64,000 nt of DNA from Streptococcus oralis (GTDB lineage Bacteria > Bacillota > Bacilli > Lactobacillales > Streptococcaceae). The DNA is taken from NCBI RefSeq assembly GCF_016127915.1, contig NZ_CP066059.1, positions 744,001 through 808,000 on the forward strand. Direction: 5' to 3'. The position numbers and the translations under genes were made by a program. Under the pieces are notes generated by a model. The model saw only the letters and a list, made by a program, of their open reading frames with translations, was not told where the DNA came from and did not search any database. The first letter of the stretch is position 1; every line of letters begins with the position of its first letter. Positions 54,045-63,198 of the stretch are shown piece after piece.

Positions 54045-54836
54045 CTAGAAACTTTTTCCATACTTTTGGTTGAAGAATTTAGCAAATAAGAACGATTTTA
54101 ACTTCCTAATAAAATCAACTTTATCCATATAGATGAATGGCATTTCTTTCACAGTCAGCTCATTTTCTACTATCCAAACATTAAACAATAATTCACTTAT
54201 ACGACCAAACAAACGCGCTTCAAATGGTGTATATTCTGAAACATCTATTCTTTCATATAACTCTTTAATGATAGGAAATAACCAACTACAATATCTATCT
54301 GTCAATTCTTTGCTCATAATAAACATATTAAACATATAGCCACTATTTTGCTTCATAACCTTATCATAGCTAGTTAAGTAATCAGGAGTCAATTCACTTA
54401 TAACCTTACGAGTTTCATCCAAATGACTTGAATCATGGGTGTTTGAATAATGAGAATATAGAGTTTCTATATAGTAACGTCTTTTTTTAGGAACAATCAC
54501 ATCTGCTTGCTCCAATTGTTTCTCAACATCTTCTTGATTTAAAATCACCTGATTTATATCGATATTTTCTTTATAGAATATTGTTTTTCTAGCAAAATAC
54601 CTTCTATAATGTACCAAACCTAGATAGTCAACATCAAGATTCTTCCATGCCCAATATAGTCCTGTTAATTCACAATAATATGGATTTAAGTTTGAAATAT
54701 TTTCTCCAGTATTATCTCCTTGATAACCCAAATCATTTTTCCCTTCTCTACCAACATGGATTGGTAAATAAAGTTGTCGATCCTTAGGCATTTGAAATTG
54801 TTTATGTGTTGCAATAATTAGTTTGATATTTTTCAC
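54045..54836 (-). CDS. DUF4422 family glycosyltransferase
   Basis: A 263-residue protein of the DUF4422 family, found in capsule and exopolysaccharide loci. It has KLIIATHKQFQMP at the N terminus and the family block GDNTGENISNLNPYYCELTG. These are followed by LYWAWKNLDVDYLGLVHYRRYF, here broken into two parts. It probably transfers a hexose to the growing repeat unit; some members are reported to be galactosyltransferases. It begins with GTG (54836), and the ribosome-binding site is weak. It is tightly packed between the cytidylyltransferase fusion and copy B. Confidence 0.75.
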   Translation of the reverse strand: MKNIKLIIATHKQFQMPKDRQLYLPIHVGREGKNDLGYQGDNTGENISNLNPYYCELTGLYWAWKNLDVDYLGLVHYRRYFARKTIFYKENIDINQVILNQEDVEKQLEQADVIVPKKRRYYIETLYSHYSNTHDSSHLDETRKVISELTPDYLTSYDKVMKQNSGYMFNMFIMSKELTDRYCSWLFPIIKELYERIDVSEYTPFEARLFGRISELLFNVWIVENELTVKEMPFIYMDKVDFIRKLKSFLFAKFFNQKYGKSF

Positions 54837-54851
54837 TAACTTTTCTATCCC

Positions 54852-55997
54852 CTAATCTACATTTTTCTCTGAAATTAGTGCCCTTAGTTGACTACTACTT
54901 GTTCCATCTGTATAAGGGAAATAGATTATCTCAACTCCCTTTTCCCCTAACTCTCTCTCATAATTTTTAAAACGTTCTGTTCCCTTATAATCACTACCAA
55001 CAAATAGTTTATCATAATGATAAATATTCCAAGCATCACTGTCTTCTGGAAATGATTCAACTGCTTTATCTACATAAGAAATAGAAGCGATAATATCTAA
55101 ACGTTCTTGAAAAGATATAAATGTCTTCTTTCCTTTATGTGAAGCATTAGGATGTACTCCGACAATTAAATAATCGCATTGCTCCTTGGCACGTCTTAAC
55201 AAATTCAAATGTCCAACATGAAATAAATCAAATGTTCCAGACAAGTAGCCTACCTTATCTTTGTGGTAAATGGCATCATCATGGTTACTATTTTCTTTAC
55301 ACTGGTTGTGCATCAAATCAAATTTACGAAATTCTAATAGATGACTTTCCAATAATTCCCTTACAGATTTATCACAATATGAAATATATAATTCTGCTTG
55401 TTTATATAATTCTTCAATGATTGATACTGATAATCTTTCAGTTTCCTCATCAATATGAAGAAATTCAATCGAATCTAAAATGACACTTAAGATTCGATTA
55501 TTAATTTTACTGCGCCCAAGTTCCATATTGATATCCTTAATCATTTTAATCAATGCAACTTGAGAACCAGAATATATGGAAGAGGATGCAGAAGAAAACA
55601 TTCCTAAATCTGGAATCACTACACCTGTATAAAAATTTTGTTTTGATAGAATTTTATCATAAAGATAGTGTATGATCTTCATAACAGAAGTTACATTAAC
55701 AGTGATAATTCTCTGTATTTCAGTAATACTCACAGAATCAAATGGCGTAGTCTCACTAAATTCCGTAATAACTAATAAAATTTCAAACAGTGGATCTTCT
55801 TTTATAATTTCAATTTTAGTAATATCGACAGCTTGTAAATCAATCGAATTATACTGAATTCTATCTTCTTTTAAAATAACACCTTTTGGAGGCGCAACTA
55901 AATCAAAGACATGCACAAAATAACCTTTTTTAATCAACTGATTAACTAAAGCCACACCTGTTTTTGTACTTCCTCCGAAAACTGCAGCTTTTTTCAT
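54852..55997 (-). CDS. SDR-like domain fused to a TagD-like cytidylyltransferase
   Basis: A 381-residue two-domain protein. Residues about 1-190 look like a short-chain dehydrogenase: a Rossmann start KKAAVFGGSTKTGVALVNQL, a serine-rich strand and YSGSQ at the place of the usual YxxxK, so the active-site lysine appears replaced by Gln. Residues about 240-381 form a nucleotidyltransferase with GTFDLFHVGHLNLLRRAKE (HxGH motif) and YTDGTSSSQLRALI near the C terminus, as in TagD/Gct glycerol-3-phosphate cytidylyltransferases. It likely makes a CDP-activated polyol phosphate for LicD. ATG 55997 has GGAGG five bases upstream; the TTG at 56009 overlaps it. Substrate and the SDR half's activity are uncertain. 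Confidence 0.75.
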   Translation of the reverse strand: MKKAAVFGGSTKTGVALVNQLIKKGYFVHVFDLVAPPKGVILKEDRIQYNSIDLQAVDITKIEIIKEDPLFEILLVITEFSETTPFDSVSITEIQRIITVNVTSVMKIIHYLYDKILSKQNFYTGVVIPDLGMFSSASSSIYSGSQVALIKMIKDINMELGRSKINNRILSVILDSIEFLHIDEETERLSVSIIEELYKQAELYISYCDKSVRELLESHLLEFRKFDLMHNQCKENSNHDDAIYHKDKVGYLSGTFDLFHVGHLNLLRRAKEQCDYLIVGVHPNASHKGKKTFISFQERLDIIASISYVDKAVESFPEDSDAWNIYHYDKLFVGSDYKGTERFKNYERELGEKGVEIIYFPYTDGTSSSQLRALISEKNVD

Positions 55998-56011
55998 AAT
56001 TGCCTCCAAAT

Positions 56012-57061
56012 TCAGTGTTTAGTTTGATCCATAGCAACACTAAAATAATGTCCTGCTTTTACTTTTTTTGAAATTTTTTCAATATTATCTAACATTTTTG
56101 TATATTGATCATCGGTTACTTTAGCCAATGTTACTTCCAGATGATTTAAATCATCAATAACAATACCTACACCATTCTCCTCTACAAAATCAGCAAGCGC
56201 CGCCTGTGACCAAATAATAACAGGTAACTGTGCCGCCAAATAAAGTGAAGTTTTATGAGGATTATTATACTTCAGATATTGTCCTGTATTCCCTGCACAT
56301 TCTTCTAATGAATTACCATCCCAGACTAACCCAAAAGCACCTTCTAGATGCTCAATTAACTGATCTGGACGAAATGTTCCTTTATATGCAGAGTCATTTT
56401 CATCACCCTCAAAAAACATCCCATACAATCTTAAATCTACATTTAAATTTTTCAAATCATAGATATAGGCACTTTTTTCACGTGATAAATTGCCAGCAAT
56501 AATAACTGATTTATCGTTTATACGAGATATCAGATTTGGAGTTCCTTCATCTAAGTAATCAAAAACTCCTAAATTAATTAACTTATTAGATTCAAAGCCT
56601 TGCTCCAACAAATAGGCTGTCATTTTTTTATTATGACTTATTACATAATCAAATTTAGAGAGTAACGAATTATCTGCAATCTTTGCTCTAGATTGATCCT
56701 TTGAATCATAAGAACCAATCCCCTCTCTCAATGATTCTAAATCGTGAATTAGAGCTACAAAGGTTACTTTTTTGCGCTTTTTAATCCATGGGATAAAATA
56801 ATTTGCATATCGAATACCATAAGCTGGATGTTGCCAGACTACAACGTCTCCATTTTTTACAGTGAGAAACACACGAACCCACAATTTAGTACAAGTAATA
56901 AACAACCAAATTAAAATGTAAATTCTTGATGTTTTGTTTGGTAATACTGGGATTGTAAAAACTCCCATACCTCGTTTTCGGGCAATTGATACAATATCAT
57001 CTGGTGCTTTTGCACCGGCATGCGCCTCACCAACATTCCTAGTTTCTATAATATATTCCAT
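56012..57061 (-). CDS. Putative galactofuranosyltransferase, copy A
   Basis: A 349-residue transferase, paralogue of the protein at 52992-54029, with GEAHAGAKAPDD, WQHPAYGIRYANYFIPWIKK, LIHDLESLREGIG, and CAGNTGQYLKYNNPHKTSLY. No signal peptide or multiple membrane spans are seen, so it should act on the inner face of the membrane. Two copies in one locus suggest two Galf additions or different acceptors. Its start is five bases upstream of the licD-side spacer and its ATG is well placed. Confidence 0.7.
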   Translation of the reverse strand: MEYIIETRNVGEAHAGAKAPDDIVSIARKRGMGVFTIPVLPNKTSRIYILIWLFITCTKLWVRVFLTVKNGDVVVWQHPAYGIRYANYFIPWIKKRKKVTFVALIHDLESLREGIGSYDSKDQSRAKIADNSLLSKFDYVISHNKKMTAYLLEQGFESNKLINLGVFDYLDEGTPNLISRINDKSVIIAGNLSREKSAYIYDLKNLNVDLRLYGMFFEGDENDSAYKGTFRPDQLIEHLEGAFGLVWDGNSLEECAGNTGQYLKYNNPHKTSLYLAAQLPVIIWSQAALADFVEENGVGIVIDDLNHLEVTLAKVTDDQYTKMLDNIEKISKKVKAGHYFSVAMDQTKH

Positions 57062-57065
57062 TTAC

Positions 57066-57995
57066 CTACCTACTTTTATTAAATTTTTCTAAATAATCCG
57101 TATATGGTCTATCAACATCAAAAATAATTTTCCCATGCATAGAACCTCCTTTTACAGGCTTCATATAATCTCCATAGCGATCAGTAAGAATATGATCATA
57201 TCCTTTTGGTACAGGCATCTGCATAAATTCAAATGGCATATAGACAATATCATCATAGTCTGCACGCGATTGAAAATGAATCGGATCAAATTGAAAACTC
57301 AAAAGAGAAATTTGGGGTGTCTGAATATTATTGTATCGCGCACATTCCCTTTCAAAAAGTCTATAGGGTTTTTCGCAATTCTTATTTTTCCATCTATAAT
57401 ATGTACTTCTTAACGGCGCTAATATATTTTTAGGAAATTTGTACTGCTTCTTTTTATAATTGTATATCACGTCTCGAAGATACAGACAATGTCTACGATA
57501 TGATTCAGCTCTTTCTTTTTGCTCCTCAAACAACTTTTTATCATCTATAACAGAATCAAAAGGGAAAATATCAATAAAAATCCCCTGATTAAATTTCTGA
57601 AGACCTTTTTCAAACTCAAGGATTGCAGTTGTGGAACTATTTCTTAGTTGAGCATGTCCACGAAGACTACCCGGATCCGTATACTCTGTTTGCCAAAAAT
57701 AATTTCCTGTAAATTCCTTTGGTGCAATTTGACAAAGTTTTTCATAATTTTCTCGACTTAACTTCACATCTATATCATCATCCCACGGAATAAACCCCTT
57801 ATGCCGAACGGCTCCCAACATTGTTCCCGCATCTGCATAGTATGTAATATCATATTTTCTGCATACACGATCAAATTCAGCAAATAAATCAAGCTCTACT
57901 GCCCATACTTTTTTCATGTCGGAGGTAACTAGGTACCCTTCACGTATCTCTTCATCTAAAAAACCATCTGGAAGATCAATTTTTAGTTTTTGCAT
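57066..57995 (-). CDS. LicD family phosphotransferase
   Basis: A 309-residue LicD protein. The nucleotidyltransferase-like motif is clear: YYADAGTMLGAVRHKGFIPW followed by DDDIDVKLSRENYEKL. LicD proteins move phosphocholine or polyol phosphates from CDP-activated donors onto glycans. The only CDP-donor enzyme seen in this locus is the TagD-like fusion two genes downstream, so a glycerol-phosphate or related group is more likely than choline. GAGGGG precedes the ATG. It follows wzx in the capsule operon. Confidence 0.85.
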   Translation of the reverse strand: MQKLKIDLPDGFLDEEIREGYLVTSDMKKVWAVELDLFAEFDRVCRKYDITYYADAGTMLGAVRHKGFIPWDDDIDVKLSRENYEKLCQIAPKEFTGNYFWQTEYTDPGSLRGHAQLRNSSTTAILEFEKGLQKFNQGIFIDIFPFDSVIDDKKLFEEQKERAESYRRHCLYLRDVIYNYKKKQYKFPKNILAPLRSTYYRWKNKNCEKPYRLFERECARYNNIQTPQISLLSFQFDPIHFQSRADYDDIVYMPFEFMQMPVPKGYDHILTDRYGDYMKPVKGGSMHGKIIFDVDRPYTDYLEKFNKSR

Positions 57996-58008
57996 TTTTA
58001 TCCCCTCT

Positions 58009-59442
58009 TTACCTTTCTGATAATTTCGCCTTTAATATTTGAAGAATATTATCCTTTTGTAAATAAGTTATCATAAAATAGGTCATACCTCCAATAAGCA
58101 CTTGAATTAGCAGTCCTAGCAAATCATTTGGTAAATATTGTTTTATAAACAAAACAATTAAATACATAATGAAACCCGCTATAAACCTAGGATTGAAATA
58201 AGAAGCTAATTGTTTAAAATCTACATAACCATTTGAATTTTTCACATATAGAAATGTGATCAATAATTCGGCTAGTACTGAAGAGATAACCGCTCCTTTA
58301 CTTCTAAATACTGGAATAAATACTAAATTGAGTAGAAGATTCAAAACTGATCCAATTATTATATATTTAGCACTCTGACTACGAAGTCCGGCAGGTGTAT
58401 AATATTGTGAACCCAAACAATTACTTACACCTATAATAACTACAATCGGAGAAAATACATAGAGCAAATAAATAACTTGATCATAACCTTGCCCGAAAAA
58501 TATAGGAACAAAAGTTTCTGAAACAGATAGAAGTCCAAAGAAAAATGCCATTCCTATGAAAAAAATAAAGTCCAGAGACAATGCTATTCGTGACTTAATT
58601 TCATCATACTTTTTCTCAGAAAACAGATAAGCGATACGAGCCCCTAGCACAGAGTTCAATGCAGTAAAGGTTATTGATTTCAATATATTAATTATTTTAG
58701 TCGCTTGTTCGTAATAACCATTCTCATTAGCATTTTGAGTTATCACACCAATCATTGTCTTGTCTAATACAGTATAGATAGAGGTGGCTATAGTTGGTAC
58801 AAAATATATCAATGTTTGTTTTAAGTGCCCTTTTAAACTTAAAGTATCCAAAGATACTTTTACCAATATTTTAGGAAGATAAATCCATAAAGAAACGCTT
58901 GATAGCAAACTAGTAGATGCAATAATAAAAATATAAGCATTCAAATCCGATGGTGCTTTTATAAAAGTAAAAATTGCAATAGTACCAAATATTTTAAATA
59001 AGGCATTTAATCCAATTGTATACACGAATTGTTCCAAACCTGTATAAAACCATGATATATCAAATAGAACAGCAAATAAATTCAAAGTCAAAATCAAATA
59101 AATTAATTGAAACTCTTTCGAAAAGACAGCCCATAAAAGCCACAAAATAATTGCAACAGAACTTGTCAAAACCGTAAGTAATTCAATTTCCCAAAATAGG
59201 GTGGAATACTGTTTTTTATTATTTCTATTACGAGCTATCTCTCGAACACCATATACTCCTGTACCCAAGGCGGCAAATATTGTAAAATATGCTTGAATAG
59301 ATGAGGTATAACTAAAAATTCCTGTCCCCTCAGCTCCTAAAACCCGTGAAACATAAGGAGCCGTAACTAATGGTAAGAATAAGGTTAGTAGCTGATGTAT
59401 TGAGCTCAAAATAATATTAAATTTCAAACTATTATTTCTCAT
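58009..59442 (-). CDS. wzx: Capsule repeat-unit flippase (Wzx)
   Basis: A 477-residue protein with about 12-14 hydrophobic segments and the polysaccharide-transporter N terminus LKFNIILSSIHQLLTLFLPL followed by YVSRVLGAEGTGIFSYT. It flips the undecaprenyl-linked repeat unit to the outer leaflet. Its start overlaps the wzy stop by 11 bases. Wzx proteins are loosely matched to their repeat units, so its divergence tracks capsule type. Confidence 0.88.
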   Translation of the reverse strand: MRNNSLKFNIILSSIHQLLTLFLPLVTAPYVSRVLGAEGTGIFSYTSSIQAYFTIFAALGTGVYGVREIARNRNNKKQYSTLFWEIELLTVLTSSVAIILWLLWAVFSKEFQLIYLILTLNLFAVLFDISWFYTGLEQFVYTIGLNALFKIFGTIAIFTFIKAPSDLNAYIFIIASTSLLSSVSLWIYLPKILVKVSLDTLSLKGHLKQTLIYFVPTIATSIYTVLDKTMIGVITQNANENGYYEQATKIINILKSITFTALNSVLGARIAYLFSEKKYDEIKSRIALSLDFIFFIGMAFFFGLLSVSETFVPIFFGQGYDQVIYLLYVFSPIVVIIGVSNCLGSQYYTPAGLRSQSAKYIIIGSVLNLLLNLVFIPVFRSKGAVISSVLAELLITFLYVKNSNGYVDFKQLASYFNPRFIAGFIMYLIVLFIKQYLPNDLLGLLIQVLIGGMTYFMITYLQKDNILQILKAKLSER

Positions 59443-60592
59443 ATCTTACATTTGAAGCCAACAAGCTCCCTCCCAACATGAAAAGTAATGGGTTATATGT
59501 TATGTTTACCCAAGTGTTATTTATAAATGAAAAGAACAATATTACCATACACCATATATATATTGCCTTATCATTATTTTTATAAGCCTTATAAAAAATT
59601 GATGTATATAATATTATTAATAGTGTTGTAAATAAAATGCCATATCCTAGCCAAGAATATAAAAAACCAGAATCTAAGTAGAAACTATTTTCTGTAACAA
59701 TTCGATTCAAAATTTCAATCTCATAATTTCCAACCATTTGAATATCATTTCCAAATAACTGAGGTTGATATAAAGCAAATGCAAGTTTTTGAAAACCTAA
59801 ACGATTACTCAGTAAATGATTTAAGTTTCTCCAAATTACCTCACCCGGATTATAATTATTTGCTATATAAATAGAGAGCAAAAGTCCAACTGAGTAGGAA
59901 CATAATGAAAAAATTTTAAAAAAATATGATTTAAATTTAATCCAGTTTAATTTAATTGCTAATACAAACATTAGCAAAACAAAAATTCCGAGATAATGAC
60001 TTAATCTGTTAGTTGTAGTTGAATATACAAGATAGTCGATAGCAAATAATCCTATAATTTCATAATAAGTAATATTTTTACCTCTTAAAAATAAATAATT
60101 AAGAAATAAGTACAATACTAAAAATGATAGATGAGAAAAATATGAAAAACCAAAGCTATGTGATATACGTCCTCCCGTAATATAAACAAGGTCGCTTAAT
60201 ATTCCCATTTTTGATGCCACAACTACTGTAAGTGTAGCAATCAAAGTCCCCCAGAATGAACTATTAACAATTTTTCTAAAATCCACAGTCATTCCACTAA
60301 TTATAAAAAGTGCATAATTTATTAAATATAATCTTTTTGTAACAACTGCTGAAATAAGAAATAGTGTCAATATGAGAACAGATATCGTAAAATATTTTAT
60401 ATTTTTTAAATAGCTTAAATTCTTCCCAAAGAATATTATCATTAAAAATACGAATAATATCATTTGCACAACATTATTTAATTGAAAAGTATTAAATAAC
60501 GATAGATCTATAACATAGAAAAATGAATACAAGAAAAATAGTAATAATAACAAAAAATTCAGATTAAATTTTATATAAAATTTCAAGTTCAA
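59432..60592 (-). CDS. wzy: Capsule polymerase (Wzy)
   Basis: A 386-residue, very hydrophobic protein with about eleven predicted membrane helices and no conserved catalytic motif, in the slot of the repeat-unit polymerase between glf and wzx. It joins flipped repeat units into polymer. The likely start is TTG (60592 or 60586), as no in-frame ATG occurs before residue 44; the ribosome-binding site is weak. This is among the most AT-rich segments of the window. Confidence 0.78.
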   Translation of the reverse strand: MNLKFYIKFNLNFLLLLLFFLYSFFYVIDLSLFNTFQLNNVVQMILFVFLMIIFFGKNLSYLKNIKYFTISVLILTLFLISAVVTKRLYLINYALFIISGMTVDFRKIVNSSFWGTLIATLTVVVASKMGILSDLVYITGGRISHSFGFSYFSHLSFLVLYLFLNYLFLRGKNITYYEIIGLFAIDYLVYSTTTNRLSHYLGIFVLLMFVLAIKLNWIKFKSYFFKIFSLCSYSVGLLLSIYIANNYNPGEVIWRNLNHLLSNRLGFQKLAFALYQPQLFGNDIQMVGNYEIEILNRIVTENSFYLDSGFLYSWLGYGILFTTLLIILYTSIFYKAYKNNDKAIYIWCMVILFFSFINNTWVNITYNPLLFMLGGSLLASNVRYEK

Positions 60593-60617
60593 ACCTACAT
60601 TTTCTTTTTACTAATTA

Positions 60618-61727
60618 TCACTTAATCTCACTACGAACGCACTGTAAAGCCGCTGCTATAACTTGATGCATATCATAATATCGATAATGTCCTAAACGAC
60701 CGCCAAAAATAACATTTTTATGTGCTTCTGCAAGTTTCTTATACGATTGGTATAAACGATTGTTACGATCATTATTAACCGGATAGTATGGTTCATCTCC
60801 CTTTTTCCATGTTTTAGAATGTTCTTTAGTAATAATAGTTTTTTCTTGATTCCCAAACTCAAAATGTTTGTGTTCAATAATGCGAGTATATGGGGTATCA
60901 GCATCTGTATAGTTCACAACTGCATTTCCTTGGTAATTCTCCATATCCAATGTCTCGTTTTCAAAACGAAGACTACGGTACTCTAGTTCGCCCAACTTAT
61001 AGTCGAAGAATTCATCAATCATACCCGTAAAGACAATCTTAGGAAACTCTTTTAGATATTGCTCTTTATTCGCAAAGAAATCAACATTTATTTCTACATC
61101 AATATTTTCATGATCCAACATTTTTTCAACTATTTGAGTGTAACCACCAATTGGAATTCCCTGATAGGTATCGTTAAAATAGTTGTTATCGTAGGTCAGG
61201 CGTACTGGCAAACGGCGAATGATAAATGCTGGAAGTTCTGTAGTTGGCTTGCCCCACTGTTTCTCTGTATAGTCTTTGATTAATTTTTCATAGATGTCTG
61301 TACCTACAAGAGAGATTGCCTGTTCTTCCAAATTTTCAGGAGTTTTCCCATTTAAAACTGCACGTTGTTCATCAATCTTAGCTCGTGCTTCTGCTGGCGT
61401 TACAACTCCCCAAAGTTTATTGAATGTATTCATATTAAAAGGAAGGTTATAAATCTCTCCCTTATAGTTTGCAACAGGAGAATTTGTGTAACGGTTAAAC
61501 TCTGCAAATTGATTTACATAGTCCCAAATTTCTTTATCAGAAGTATGAAAGATATGTGCACCATACTGATGTACTTGGATACCTTCCTCTTCACGAGTAT
61601 AAATATTTCCCGCGATATGATCGCGTTTCTCAATCACTTTTACTTTTTTCCCTTTAAGCGCAGCCTCATGTGCAAATACTGCACCAAAAAGTCCTGCACC
61701 TACAATAAGATAATCATAATTTCCCAT
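60618..61727 (-). CDS. glf: UDP-galactopyranose mutase
   Basis: A 369-residue flavoenzyme that converts UDP-Galp to UDP-Galf, the galactofuranose donor. It has the FAD-binding N terminus YDYLIVGAGLFGAVFAHEA, the conserved VHQYGAHIFHT, and the C-terminal FGGRLGHYRYYDMHQVI. Start ATG 61727 is chosen, with GAGGAAG upstream; the codon at 61757 is too far from a ribosome-binding site. Its presence implies Galf in the capsule and supports the two galactofuranosyltransferase calls. Confidence 0.96.
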   Translation of the reverse strand: MGNYDYLIVGAGLFGAVFAHEAALKGKKVKVIEKRDHIAGNIYTREEEGIQVHQYGAHIFHTSDKEIWDYVNQFAEFNRYTNSPVANYKGEIYNLPFNMNTFNKLWGVVTPAEARAKIDEQRAVLNGKTPENLEEQAISLVGTDIYEKLIKDYTEKQWGKPTTELPAFIIRRLPVRLTYDNNYFNDTYQGIPIGGYTQIVEKMLDHENIDVEINVDFFANKEQYLKEFPKIVFTGMIDEFFDYKLGELEYRSLRFENETLDMENYQGNAVVNYTDADTPYTRIIEHKHFEFGNQEKTIITKEHSKTWKKGDEPYYPVNNDRNNRLYQSYKKLAEAHKNVIFGGRLGHYRYYDMHQVIAAALQCVRSEIK

Positions 61728-61784
61728 TTTTTCTTCCTCTTTCACTTTCCTTATCACACTTACAAAAGACGCATTATAAATATG

Positions 61785-61813
61785 AGTAGTAGTTGAATTT
61801 AAACTCTACTACT
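61785..61813 (-). repeat. Inverted repeat between cpsE and glf
   Basis: AGTAGTAG (61785-61792) and CTACTACT (61806-61813) can form an eight-pair stem that includes the cpsE stop codon. There is no T-run, so it is more likely an mRNA-stabilising or polarity hairpin than a terminator. Confidence 0.45.
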
Positions 61814-63176
61814 TCGCCCCTTCCCTCATAAAGACCACTTTAACAGTCTTTAACAATATTTCGATATCTTTCCAGATTGTCCAGTCATCAATGTAGGCTA
61901 CATCTAATTTGACAACTTCATTGAAATCCGTGATTTTACTACGACCACTTACCTGCCATAGGCCAGTAATTCCAGGTTTAAAACTGAGACGGCGTTTCTG
62001 TTCAGGAGTATATTTCTCGTACTCATCCACTGTTGGAGGACGGGTACCCACCAGACTCATATCTCCCATTAAAACATTCCAAAACTGTGGCAACTCATCT
62101 AGGCTAGTCTTACGGATAAAGCGCCCAATTGGAGTGACACGTGGATCATCATCGACTTTAAACATACCACCTTGCATGGTATTTTGTATCAAGAGTTCTT
62201 GCTTTCTCTCCTCAGCATCTACACGCATAGAGCGAAATTTATAAAAAGTGAAATGTCGACCATTTTTTCCAATACGCGTTTGAGAAAAAATCGCCGGCCC
62301 ACCATCTTGTCGAATCATCGGAACCAAAACAATGCTCACCAAACCACAAATAATCAATCCGACAATCGAACCGACAATATCAATGAACCGTTTGGCAATG
62401 ACATGACTGGTCTTATAAAATTTTGTAGAAAACGTGATAACATTCAGCCCTGCCATCCCACGAATCTTTTTATCACTACCTAGATAGTTATTAAAAGCAT
62501 TCAGATTAACTGTCACGTCAATTCCCATTGTCTCAAAAAGTGAGATAAACTCCCCGATGTCGTACTCTTCACTTGGTAGATTGATAAAGACTTCATCAAC
62601 AACTTCATGAGTAGCAAAGTCTAAGATGTTCTCAGCAGGTACAGCCGTTAAGGATTGATGCTGAAAATCAGGCTGGTCTAAAACACTGACCGCCACCAAG
62701 TTCCAAAAAATTTCTCCCGACTCTATCAGCCTATCAATGACCTTTTCAACCCTAGAGGTCGCTGTTATCAAGAATATCTTCTTACTCCCCTTGAGATTTG
62801 GAAAGATGCGTTTTCTATAGTGTTTAATGCACAGATTCAACAAATACAACAGAATAGAGTGTATTATCAAAAAGTAAAGCATTCCTCGTCTAGAGATACT
62901 AAAACGATCTTCTAAGAAAAAATTCGAAATACTGATAGCTAAAGCAAAGAACACGATATACTTTGTCGTGTTGATAAACTCTGCTAAATAACCCCTTTTA
63001 AAAAAATCATGCCCATAATCACTGATATAAAAAATAAAAAAATGAAGAATGAACAATATAATAACAGAAGTATTTACAATCTCTGTTTCCTTAACAAAAC
63101 TAAGTAAATAAGCTAATAAAATGACAAGAAAACTCTGGATTGCCGCCAAAGTAATCTTCAATCCCTTTTCTTCCAT
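61809..63176 (-). CDS. cpsE: Initiating sugar-phosphate transferase (CpsE/WchA-type)
   Basis: A 455-residue polyprenyl-phosphate hexose-1-phosphate transferase that starts the capsule repeat unit. Four to five N-terminal membrane helices and a CoA-binding-like middle domain precede a further helix (about residue 265) and the catalytic bacterial sugar transferase domain. That domain has FSQTRIGKNGRHFTFYKFRS, GTRPPTVDEYEKY and SFKPGITGLWQVSGRS. Similarity in design to pneumococcal WchA suggests Glc-1-P, but no WchF-like rhamnosyltransferase follows, so Gal-1-P is possible. Confidence 0.92.
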   Translation of the reverse strand: MEEKGLKITLAAIQSFLVILLAYLLSFVKETEIVNTSVIILFILHFFIFYISDYGHDFFKRGYLAEFINTTKYIVFFALAISISNFFLEDRFSISRRGMLYFLIIHSILLYLLNLCIKHYRKRIFPNLKGSKKIFLITATSRVEKVIDRLIESGEIFWNLVAVSVLDQPDFQHQSLTAVPAENILDFATHEVVDEVFINLPSEEYDIGEFISLFETMGIDVTVNLNAFNNYLGSDKKIRGMAGLNVITFSTKFYKTSHVIAKRFIDIVGSIVGLIICGLVSIVLVPMIRQDGGPAIFSQTRIGKNGRHFTFYKFRSMRVDAEERKQELLIQNTMQGGMFKVDDDPRVTPIGRFIRKTSLDELPQFWNVLMGDMSLVGTRPPTVDEYEKYTPEQKRRLSFKPGITGLWQVSGRSKITDFNEVVKLDVAYIDDWTIWKDIEILLKTVKVVFMREGAK

Positions 63177-63198
63177 AATCTATTCCCTAAGCTAACTC

